Below are positions 1-12,400 of a DNA stretch of 64,000 nt, in pieces. The notes under the pieces are model-generated. The model was given only the letters and a program-made list of their open reading frames with translations. It was not told the origin of the DNA and searched no databases. Source of the DNA: Bugula neritina. Its lineage: Eukaryota; Bryozoa; Gymnolaemata; Cheilostomatida; Bugulidae. Numbering within the stretch: position 1 is the first letter of the stretch; each line of letters begins with the position of its first letter. The stretch lies in contig OZ037767.1 in NCBI GenBank assembly GCA_964035545.1, positions 4,277,680-4,341,679 of the forward strand, in the 5' to 3' direction. Made by a program: the position numbers and the translations under genes.

Positions 1-294
1 CTGTGGTCACCTTGGTGCAGTGGGTTTCATTAAACTACAATATAAGATTGTTAATGGCAGTTTTCCGGTTTTTAATGTCAGATCAGTTTAAGCAGGTTGG
101 ATGTGATTTAGTTTATTTTAACCCAAAGAATATGTACACAAACATTGCAGAAAGATGTAAGTTTTCATCTTTTTAACTGGTACAAGTATTTTCAAAGACC
201 AAGTTAGCAATTTTGTCCTTTTTATTTAAAATTGTTATTTTGATCTGCCCAATAACGCATCTGAGAAATCCTAAGCTGTGTTTCATGTTCATAG

Positions 295-490
295 CAAAGG
301 CAAGCTCCTCCCATCGTGTCGGCCAACTCACCCACCCCAGACGATGATTACTTTGCCGAGGAGGCCATGATGACGTACTGCACGGAAGACACGCCCTACA
401 ACAAGTCGACAGCGACATCACTCAGTGATCTCAGCGTTATAGACGATGACGATTTTGACAGCGCTATTGACACCAACCCTTCTATGCCAG
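295..490 (+). CDS. APC: APC exon with 20-aa repeat 1
   Basis: The acceptor is ttcatag at 288-294 and the donor is GT at 491. The exon enters in phase 0 and leaves in phase 1. It reads QRQAPPIVSANSP, then an acidic stretch DDDYFAEEAM, then the first 20-aa repeat TPYNKSTATSLSDLS followed by a D-rich tail. The repeat lacks the usual Phe-Ser-Arg core (N-K-S instead), so its beta-catenin affinity may be reduced. Confidence 0.93.
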
Positions 491-3400
491 GTGCCTTCTC
501 CATCTGTCCTTTTAGTGGGAAACATTTTTATGCTTGAAACGGCATATGTTTTTTGATTAAAAGTACCATTTATATTTTGATGTTGCCACTATTGTTAAAA
601 TTCATGAACTGTATTCAGAAATTAAATAGTTGTCGACAATAATATCTGTAGATTTCACTGGAGCAACATTTTCTCACTGTTATTTTGTGGATCATCTCAG
701 CTCTATTAAAAAACTTTTGTTTTAATTTTTCAAGTTGAAGGTTTAGTAAAAACGGAGAGTACGTCGAGGACGACCGGCTACCCACCCCAGTCATGTGAGG
801 GTAAAGTTGGTGCTGAGGCTAGCGAGAGTGACTCGAGCACTAGTGACGATGAGGCAACCAGTTCTATGTTGAATAACGCCATATTGTCTGCTCTTCCCAA
901 GAAGTCTGGAAAAGTGAGTCCAGTGTGAATAAACAAGCTGCATTTTATGAACCACCAAATAGGGGATAATTATGTATATCTTTCTGCTATAGTGGAACCC
1001 GTTATGAATCACTTCTCCAATAGGCCACCTGAGTATGCGGAAGTTTCATGTGTCCCTCTCTAGTTTTTGACAGCAGTCCACCCAAAGTACTCGTCATTGC
1101 TTGGCTGTTTTTTCTGTTATTGTAAAGACTTTATGATTAACTGAATTTGAGTCAGATTGTATATGCAAACAGGATGTTGTGTATTGTTATTGTGTTGCTA
1201 AGGTAACTTGAAGGTTGTGTGTGCCTCTGCAGTGATTATTGCCAAGGTCAAGGTCTAACTCGTGATGCTACATCCTGATCCTGTTTCTTGCCATTTTTTT
1301 GGATGCCTCAGTGGGAAGTCAAAATCTTAATTGTTACAATCTTCTTTACTTCCCTAAAACTATTTTTAAACAGATTTAGAATTTTTATGTAAATAATACT
1401 AGGTAACGCTGGCAGAGATCGACGTAATATAAAAATAGCGTTGCCTTTTTCTTTGTAATCTATATTTAGTAAATTCATTCTTGCACCGCTCCTCTATCAC
1501 GTCCTTTCTCACCTACACATATTTCTGTGCAATCTGTTTTTTACTGCTGGATAGTTACCAACTTCCATTGTGCATACTGAGTTATGGGGTGTCCTTCAGC
1601 TACAGAATTGTGCTTATGCAATCTCCTAACCACTCGAATTACTCGCTTTATCTCTTCTCCGCCACTCTGTGACATCATACCCTATCGCCTTCTTTCTATG
1701 TCTCTTTTCCACTTGGAATCAGCGAAAACCTCCGTAGAATAATTTATGTTGCGCATATTCTAAACTCACCTTTGGAGTCTTCTATACACTATTTTATTGT
1801 TTGAAACTATACTCGATTATCAAGTTATGGTTTTTTTAACATATTTGGTAACTGATTTTAATTTTTTTAAACATATTTTCATTGAATTTCCTTTTTCAAG
1901 GACAACTCAACAGTTGAAAACGTAGTCCTGTGAAATGATGGACAGCGCGTTTTCCTGTCAGGCCCTGGAGATTCGCTGGAATTAATTGTTTTTTTATTTT
2001 AATTCTTCAATTGATGTTTTCAATGATGGGCATTTTTTCAATGTTTTGCCAGTAGCCGCAAACTAGGACTACTGGCTGCCATTGCCTATGTTTACGCCAT
2101 TGTTATATAAGTTTTACAAAGCTGCCTAGCTGGTGATGGTGGCAAGATTTTAGCATATTACTTTTTGCAACAGAACGATAAAATTGATAAACTCTGTTGA
2201 TACAAGATTGCTGTTTCTAATTGCAGGGCTCTGTAACTTCAATGCACTCGTCCCAAGCTCTTAAATGCACGAGCAGTGAACTCCGGGCTACTGATATAAA
2301 GTATCAGACCTCAGGCGACTCTGTACGCAACTATGCTACTGAAGGTAAGGGAGATAACTCCTTTGTATAGTAGTTCTATAATTAGCTGTCATATGTGTAG
2401 ACAAGAGGCATGTGGGCATTTCAAGGTTACTTGCTGATAGGCAATGTCAAGTTACATAAGAATTCTAGTTTTTTACTGCACCTGGAAGAATTTTACCTAC
2501 TGCAGTAAAAAAAAACTAGATTTTGGCATGTCCAGCCTAGGGCTTGCGTTGCACACACTTTCAGTCTAAAGGAAAGGTGATTTTATTCTCAGGAATTTAG
2601 AGTGTTGCTGAATTTATTTCTATTGACTTGGAATGTTAGATGCTGAGATTAACTCATTTGTATTCTAATTCCTCTCTGTGTGGCTTATTCACAGGAACCC
2701 CTCATAACTTTTCTACCAACACATCTCTGTCAGACCTGACTGTTGACTCTCACTACTCCACCAGTAAGACGCCAGTCTCTCAATATGTATCGGACACTCC
2801 TATTGGACAGTCCAAGCAGACCGTCAACCAATCAGCTAAGCAAATCTCTCAACTTTCCAAACGTCCAAGCTCCAGTCATACATCAACACGAACTGGCTTA
2901 GCGAGTAGAATTCCTCAGGCCACATCTTCTTCAGCACAGCGGGCTTCCACAGCCACCCCAGCCAAACAGCATTCTAGCAGCAGTTCCCCGCAACATAACC
3001 GTGTGTCCACCATGCCCCCTCCTCCCCCTACTACCTCTGATGAAATGAAATCATTCGGAGTTGAAGGTAATAATGTTAGATGTTTGACAGATTGTGTATG
3101 CACTTCCCTTTATAACTCACATTATCTGTCATAGAATAGTAAAATAGTTCAAATGCATTGACTTTCATGATCCTAAACTACTCCCTAAAATGTTCTAATC
3201 TACAGGAGATTAAAAATAATGAAACTATGCTTTGAAGAGACTGAGCAAGTCTCAATCTTACACCATCTCATCTCTGTCAATTACAGTAAATTTATAAAAT
3301 GATAATATCCTAAATTTCAAAGGCTTGTAAGTCAAGTAAATTCAGTCAAATCAAGTGGGTAGTTTAAGTACTCCACTCGTCAAGCTCTGGAGTCAGTCTC

Positions 3401-6400
3401 AAACAACTGAAGTGAATTCTAGTTGTAAGATGTAATCCCATGACTAGAGAAATACTTTCTTACGTACTATGTTGTTTGTTACCCACGTGTCTGTGTAGTT
3501 TGTAGGAATTTATTAGTGGAATGAAGATTTGTATGTGGTTCTGCACATAGTTTGGTGAAATGACAGGTTTAGATGTTTACTTCTTTTTACTGGCTCTTTC
3601 AAATCTATTCTACTGTTTATTAAATGGCTGCTAGCCTGCTACATGCAAAGCATAGCTGTATTGTATTCAAAAGGAGCAATTCGGAGTTATCTCCTATCAT
3701 TGTAAGTTGTTTTCACTATAATTCTGTATGGAGATTCTGATTGGCTGTTAGGTACTCCATTCAACTACTCGAGGAGAGAGTCCCTCAGCTCACTTAGTTG
3801 TGACGAGGATGACGAGATGAATATGACGGTGGTTAACTGTGTCACCGATGCTATGGCCAAGCGATTGCAGGAGAAGCAACTCCAGTCTCGCTCACCACAA
3901 AAACCTTCAACTGGTCAGTTCTCCATTTGCACATGACTCAGTTTAGTATGTTTCAGGCCTAATTCTACTCAAGCACAGTACTGGGGGAGTACTTTCTGTT
4001 ACTAGACACTTGCATCAAGTTCAGCATGCAATGGTTATGGTTTAGAATGATTCTGCAGCAAAAGTATTTAGTATTTTTAACTTTTGTTGTTTTCAATTTT
4101 TGATCTACCAATTTTTGAAATACTTTTTCCTCCATGTGTATGAAAAGCATGATCATCATCAGGCTATAAAATGAGCAATGGAAACGTTACGGTTGGTTTC
4201 TAATTAATCAAGTCTTAAGTCAGGAGTCTGACGTAATGTGCAGAAATTCCAGTGAACAATTTCACAACTAGTTGGAAGAGGAAACAAGTTTCTTATGATG
4301 TCATATATACCTTATAGATATTATGAAAATACTGAAAGAATAAAATTATGTGCACATGCTAGGGCGATAATTTTCTTATCCAAACCAACAATGGCGGTCA
4401 TAATTAAGGAGCATTTGAATGGAGGTGGTACCATTGCCTGTGGCAAGGAGAGGGGTGGGGCTTTGTGTATATCTGTGAAAAGAAACTTACAACTAGGTTG
4501 TTATAGTTTGAACTACAGTGACCTCAATTAAACTCAGTACTTTTAAACCCCCCCCCCCCCTCATTAAATTGATACGTGATGAAACAGTCAAGCTGGAATG
4601 ATCCTTTTTGAAATGTGGTAAATTTGTCAGTCAATTTAGAATAATAATAGGGGAGGCATCACTTAGGTTCACCTGTGTCAGCCAGGTGGCTGACCTGAAG
4701 ATTGGCTGGGAAAAGCTTAACCGAATCTCACCTTTCGCAGGTCATTGTGTGAAATAGATTTGGCAACTCAATGGCAGTGTTTGTATTTGTTGCCTTTCTC
4801 GGTGTATTATTATATGTCCTGTACTTTATGAAGTGCCATATTTATTTAGAGCTACGGCCAGAGAATATTCAATCAATTGCTCATTTATTTCAAGGAAATT
4901 GTTATTAATTATTTATATATTGCATATTTTTATTATATTCATTAACCATCACTTTTTGCAGTTACTTGTAATCAACTTGACATTACAGCATTGTGTTCTG
5001 TCTATGGACTATCTTCAGTGTGTACAGATACTTGTCTAGAAGTCTTACCCTGGCATATCTGCAGCCATGTTTAACTACATGTTGTCAGTTGTTTCTGTTT
5101 TATAATCATCGATTATGCAATGTGCAATAGTTGGTAGCAATTTAAACAAGCTTGACGACATTGGCAAAGTGGTTGCAGGTTTTGCTTTCGATGTAATGAC
5201 TTCTCATGCTTTACATCCACTAGGAAGGCGAAAGCCAACCTCAGTATAAAATATGGAGGCGGCTAGGGTGGTGTGACATCACCGAACTATCTTGTTTCAT
5301 TAAATTACGTCACTCATGCTGAGAAAAAATTTGAATGAACACTGTTCTTCGGAAATCAGTTCAAGATGTGTTAATGCACCGCAGGGGTAACTGAATGTTT
5401 TGTAAAATTCTGTCAAAATATTTTACAAAAAAGTGTTTTTTGCAAAGTAGGAAGAAGCTAAGCATTCTGCTATGTCCTAGCTGTTTGAGCTTGTTGTTGC
5501 AGAGAATTCAGGAAATAAATCTGGTGGAATAGCTACTTCAGCAGCTAGCCAGAGGCCCACTGTTGAATTCAAAGATGATATGATAACTACGTTCAAGCTA
5601 CCCCCTCCCTCCGATGGATTGAACAGTAGAGATGAGGTATACAGTTATATCTCTAGAAACTCAAGGAAATGAGAATGTTTTTTTTTCATTTGGAATATTC
5701 ATACTCAGACATTACTTTTCCTCCAGCGATGCCAACTTTATGTGATTATACTTCCTAAAAATGTTATGATCTCATGTACATTGGAGATATTTTGAAAAAT
5801 ATTTACTTTGAATCATGTTATAATATGTTGTGAATTGGAGTAATTCGTGTTAATTTCAGTGGCAGAATTCTTGAGCTGGTGCCAATTTCAGCTGTGGGTC
5901 AATGTAGTGTCCACTATCACTAACAACTAACCACAGCTATTTGTTTTTAAATCATATTTGAAAGTTGATGAGAGGTTGAGGGCTTGTCCCGTAGGAGGAC
6001 CAACGCCTGGCTGTTGGCAACTTTCCAAAGAAATGTTATTATATCAGTATTACTTCCTCACATGGAAGCAGTTCTTACTGGATCAATTAAAAACAACCAT
6101 CACTGAGCTTTTCTACTTGTGTTGTCTTAATGGAAGGCATGATGCTGTATTGTAGGCTCCTAAGGCTACAGTACAACCCGCAACAACATCTCATATGTGT
6201 TCATTTTAGGTAACTAAGGCTTACACGCCGATAGAAGGAACGCCATATTGTTTCAGCAGAAATTCACCCCTAAGTTCCCTGAGTGGATCTGATTGCGATA
6301 GTGATGCTGGTGAAGCCGGGGCGTCAGCAACCGTCTCGTCTATAGCAGAGGCACACAGGGTATGGAAAACATAGCTGGGCTATTTTTGTATATAGGCAGT

Positions 6401-9400
6401 TGGCACTAATTTTTATTTTTCTTCAATTTCCCCATTCTTACAAAAAATTTGTTTGTCCACTAAATTTAGACTTGACAATTCTTATTGACCTATTTTTCAC
6501 AACCAGCATTCTAGAAAGTTCTGTCAAAATATCCCTGAAAGCAAAAACAGTGTCTTTAATTCATGCTACTAGTTATAGCAGTGCCAACCCTACAGCCTCT
6601 CCCTCCCCTCCATCAAATAGATGAAATATATTATATCATTAGAAGTCTACCTGGCAGATCACGATTGACCCTTTGCAATTCAGTGTATTCTGTTATTTTC
6701 ATCTCACTTTTTCAAAGAAAGTGTGGTTTTTGATGTGATGCCATATTGTATGAGTAAATCAACAGGGCTGACTAAATAGATACATGCTTGGCCTTATAAA
6801 GTTCCTCATCGGTACCCAAAAATATTCTCAAAAGAATTTCTTCTTTGGCTTTATGTCTGTTGCTTTAGTGACACTTCAAAAACATGCCTTTCAGAAAATG
6901 GTACTTATTAGTTATTACTTTTTTTATCCTTTGAAAAGTAGTGAACTAGCCTTAATTTGTATTGCATTATTGTTCTCAATTTCTAGTGTAATTTATACCG
7001 AGTTCTTTACATCTCCAATAGGCAGAAGGTGGGGGTGTTTCAGACACGTCCGAGAGTGAAGACGACACATTTTTAGATCATTGCATCAGCTCAGCTCTGC
7101 CCAAGAAGCTGGTTAATTCAACTCAAGTCTCCAAAGTTTCTGCCAAGTCACCAGAATCAAAGTCTTCCAACTTTAAGCAGGTTTGAAATTGAAATTCTTT
7201 TTTGTCTACTAAAATTTGTTTTCTTGGATTTCTTTTCATCAATTCTCGTTTCTTCTGGACAAGATTTTATGTCGTTTTGGCTGAGTTTTTCTTCATGGGA
7301 TATTTGTGGTTGATGGCAATTGTTTAAAAAAGTTTCTTTTAGTGGCTCTTTGGAAAAAATTGATAAATTGTCAGCAATTTTTATTTCACGTCGCATAAAC
7401 TCTTGAAACGTTTTGCTAGCCAGTAACTAGCTGTCTCACCTTTTCCAAAAGTTTGTTTGGTTGTGGAAGGCTGTTTGTTCTACTCTGAAACAGTTGCTGG
7501 GTATGGTATTGTTGGGAAAGGAAATAAAACATTTCCACGAAAGCTGCGGTTTGTGTGTTCACCTTACCTAGTAATATTTGTATTGCCATGTTGCTTTTAT
7601 TTCGTCCAATATAACCATGCAAAGCAAAATAACATCTGATATTCAGCTTCACTGTAGCGTCATATCTTCTCGAGTTTTTGCAAATGTTTTTCTACGAAAC
7701 AGGGAAGCGCAGGTATGGCATCACTGGCCCCACCATTCAAAGTTCCTTCTCAGACGTTACCAAAACAAGTTGACACTAAACCTCCACCTGTTAGTCTACT
7801 ACCAGCTTCTGGGGAGATAGTGGTGGCACAACGTACCCCTAGCAGAGGTCTGTAGGCCTTCCTGTTACTATGAGTCATTCAACTCAGCATTTTGCTTGTC
7901 ATTTAGTCTAACGGGTGCACTGAGAACAATTTGCTGCTCAAATTTTTTCAATATACACCTCAGCTTTTGTGATTTTATTTTCCATCCAGGAATGTCTGCT
8001 GAGACATCCACAGACTCTCTGAAACAAGACTCAGCCCCACATAAGACGACAGCCGGCAGCCCTAAGCCCTCTACTTCCTCTGGCAAAACAAATCAGGTGC
8101 AGTATGATATTCACCTGGGCAGTGTAATTGTTGTCAGTTTTCTTTCCAAAGCTGTGCATGCAAGTTTTCAGTTAACCCTGCGACACCCAACTGTAAATGT
8201 TGTTTTGTTTCTACTAATGAAAAGCCTGGTTATTAATATAATAGCTGCTAACACAACCCTCGGCAGCTGGCTATTGCTTCAAACACTGATATTTATACAC
8301 CTTGAACCTGATGGTAGTTATCTGCTATTTGACACCCCTTAGATTTTAGAGGACACCCCCAAGTTAACACACCCTCCCTAATGGACACCCCCTAGTAGAC
8401 TTCCCTAGTGGACACCCCATAGTGGACACCCCATAGTGGACACCCCATAGTGGACAAACTTGTAGTATAACAGTTAGCTACTGACACTTGGCAGAGTGAC
8501 AATATTTTGGCCTCTAATTTTTTTTGATGACAAAACAAATTCCTTCAATTGATTTTATCACCTGTGGTTCTAAATATATAAACACTGTTTTGTGCCAATA
8601 CTATTTTGGAAGTTACAAAAGTATGAATTAATTGGTACTACGCTGTTCTATACCTTGATTACACTAATGGTGGCTTTCCTTCACATTCCACACCAAACCT
8701 GTGTGCTGTAGTCAATAATAACCAGTTTGTGGCACCCAATTATATATTTCATGCTTCTAAAAACTTGTTTGTTTCATAGCATAGCTAACCACCTTTACAC
8801 TACATCTGTAATCAGTATCTGAATGTTTACTATTTAGCATTCTAATGCATGGATTCCAGCTTGTGCTGCTACAGTACAGAGTGCTGTTTATTTTTATGTT
8901 TGCCTTCTACTTTATTACTAGTTGTTTTAATTTCTCTCTTTCAGCTTTGGCGTTGTAAACTTTTGCATGTCCTTTTTCTTTCTGTTGGCGCAGAAGTGGA
9001 GAAGTTTCGAAAGAATGTCTTTCAAACACAATCCCACAAAAAGTTATACTCCTTGTGAAAATTACAACCACTTACTTGGAAACAAATATCCTACAAAAAA
9101 ATTTCAACTTGGACTGCTAAAATTTCTCCATTTTTGCAGCCCAATTCCGCCATACAAAGCTGTCTTCCTTAGCGCCAACTGCTAAATTTTTTCTTTTTTT
9201 TTTTATTCTCCTCATTAAATTCTGGTTTCTCCATTAATGATGTACTGTTGGTGCACATTAGAGCTATCAAATAATTAAACATCAGAACTGGGAAAACATG
9301 CTAAACAATTAGTTTAGGTAAAAACTCTCTCTTCCTTCAGTCTTGTTTATAACTGTCAGAGTCTGAGGTGCATTTACCTTTGCAAATCACCACCTTATTA

Positions 9401-12400
9401 CTTCATCAGCCACTTCGGGTGGGGCTAGATGAGATAACTATAAACTGGTAGTTGTTGTTATTACATTGGTAGAAATGAAAGTTTCATGTTTTAGGAAATA
9501 CTACTGTTCTCATATGCAAATAAATGCAGTGCAACCATTTCAGTAATCTAGTAACACCACATTCTTTCCTTATATTCATCCAACTTCCTTTACTCATGAA
9601 GTACATTGACTAAGTTGACTTGGTTTATTAATCCTAATTAATTCCGTCAATATTTACGAGTAACCATATCATTGTTGGTAATCCTTCGTAACTTCCTCTC
9701 CAGCTTGCTCCATGACCATCACTTTAAGGAAGTACTATTAAGAATCAACGTCATACGAGTGTGCTAGTTGTACTCACTCTACTTTGCCAACAGGAAGTAG
9801 ATGCTGTAATATACAACTCATTTTACTCATACTTTGAGATTTTTGATTATTTACATTTCTCTAAACTGGAGCTACATATATCTAAAGGAGTGATTTGGTT
9901 ATCATTACTACTACATAGATCACAGCTTGTTATCAGGGGAAAGATATCATTATCATATTGCTAGTTAGCTACGATCCAGGTCTATGTTTCTCACCCTCTA
10001 ATAGTCAACCTCTATGGCAAGGATATCTCTAACATCTAATCAAAACCTGAGATGAACTTTGAATTTTGATAGTTTTATAAAGTATACTTAGTTCTCCATT
10101 GATAATGTGCTGGTCACCTCTCACTCTTTGCAAACAGCCAATGGCGTAGTAGCGCTGCCGACCAAAGGTCCCGACTTGACAGCGCTTCTCTATGCATATG
10201 TTCTATTCATATCACCATTAGTCTTTCTGTGTGACATTGAACGCAATGCTGATACATTTGCCACCAGCTTGATGCATTATGCTTTCTTGTTGTCTCTTAT
10301 TTCGTTGTCTATTTGTGTTTATATTTTAGATATAAATTATTTCTCTGCGAACTACCTAATGAAACCCAAGCATGCCGATTAGCTACTTCAACAGTAAGCA
10401 TCTTACAACTTGTCCACATTGTAATTTGTTACTCACTGCACCAGGGAACTGGGTATGACTGCTAGTCACTGCATGTCTAATGTACTTATTTTAAATACAA
10501 ACCTTTATTATAGTTTAACTGTTACATCGCCTTTAGAAGTCATTGCTGAATTATCTTTGCGGTGAATATCATCATCTGTTACCAAGCAGTAGTTCCATGA
10601 CGACAGTGCTTTTCAATAACCTCCTACTTCTTTAAAAAGCCTTGTATCTGTGTTTTATAGTATTTCAAAAGTTACTATAAAAACTAGAATTTCTTTGACC
10701 AGATGCAACTAAGAGTCACCCTCTGTGTTTTCAGTGACCGCCAAGTGACCTTTCTTGTAGAGTCAGCTGCCTTGCTATTACTGAACTTTTCTTACTGTGT
10801 AGTGCTATATGTGCCATTAAATGTTGTATGATTGTAATTTCGCTTGCATTACATAATGCATTGTCATGTCTTTAGTTTGTATTACTAAAACTGCAATCTC
10901 CTACTAACTTATATATAGTTACCATTACTGCGTTTCTGGTGGTATTGTTCTCATCTTAATGTGGTTGTTTGACAACATGAGGCATCCTTTATATTTTCAA
11001 CTACTTTAGCAGCTGGACACTTCTTAATATTTAAATGCTTGCTGATTTTTTTTTTTAGTTTACTGGATTTTTTTTTTAAAGACAGTTTTCTAATAAATCA
11101 AAATTATTTTGCTTTGCTGATCTGACTCAGGACTGGCTCTTTGGTTCATTAATTTATTCTTTTGAACTTTTGCCATAAACAATTATTCATAAGTCAAATC
11201 TGACATTCTATTGATTTACCTAGTGTTTTTGTTTTATACGTTATATAATCAGTATTATTTATTCAAACAATTAGCAAAAATTTGGCATATGTGACTAAAA
11301 TTTGAATAAAGTCATTGTGAAATTCATTGTCTGTCAGCAATATTCAAATTTGATTGGCTAAGAAAAGAGTAGCATTATTACTGCATGCACATTATTAAAT
11401 ACAGGATGTGCTACTCGTGATACCATCAGGGTCATCCATTCTTTGTTATTTGTTTAAGAATTCCTCTTTCCCCCCAAGTCCTGAAAAATCTAGTCGACAT
11501 ACGCAACTGTTGTATCATAAGGTCTCTTAGTGTACATAGTTTGTTAGTTATGGCGTATGTTTCTTCTGGTATAAGGTTTGTACTGTCAAAAGTGGAAGAT
11601 ACAATCACCTCCATTTGCAACTTAATGTCACTTTTTTCTTTTGTTAGGAGAAAAAAGATGAAAGAGAGTTGAGACGAAAGACATACACCGTAACAGAGAG
11701 TCAACTTCAATCCGCTCTTGCTCTCCTTCCTTCCTGTGACACGTCTCAACCTTCTGCAGGCGAGAGTGCAAAGTCTGACTCCCAGAGTAATATTGTCATT
11801 TCCGGTGACGAGGACGAATTTGATGACGTTTATATGTTTGAAAATGGAGAATTATTTAAAGAAGACATTGATGCAGTTTTAGAAGCTCTGAAACACGCGT
11901 CCGAGGAGGTAGACGATGCTTTAAACCCAACTTTTATGAGTTTACCCGAACCACCAGCCTGCTTTGCTGATGACTATGACGCCCCTCGCTCCGAGAGCAT
12001 CAATCACGGCAGCTCACTGCCAAAACCTGCTCGCCAAACACTCTGTGGGCCTAGAATCACTAAACCAGACAATTCAGGGAATACGGACACTAAGGAACCA
12101 GAGGTCAAGGTAGTTCGGGGCAGGCGGAAGCCTTTGTATCCTGGTAAGACGTCTTGTTTACCTTCAACTCGCTCCCCACCCGCCCGTAAACCAGTGTCAT
12201 CTACCGGGGCCACTAAGGCTACTGGCATTGCTCGAGTCAATTCTAAATCTTCAGACTCAGTTTCTCAGAACTGGAAATCTCCTTCACACAAGAAACTGGC
12301 TTCTACCGGAATACCGAAGGCACCCAAATCTGTGTCTAAGAAATCCAGTCCTGTCAGCAGCTCAAATAAAAGGGCTGACAGCAGTGAAAGTCAGCATGTT

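Noticed and set aside
10107-10382. ORF of 91 codons in the large APC intron
   Set aside because: It reads like chance, lacks an acceptor in the right phase and would break the APC frame.
12004-12240. Minus-strand ORF opposite the APC large exon
   Set aside because: Shadow of the real plus-strand coding frame.
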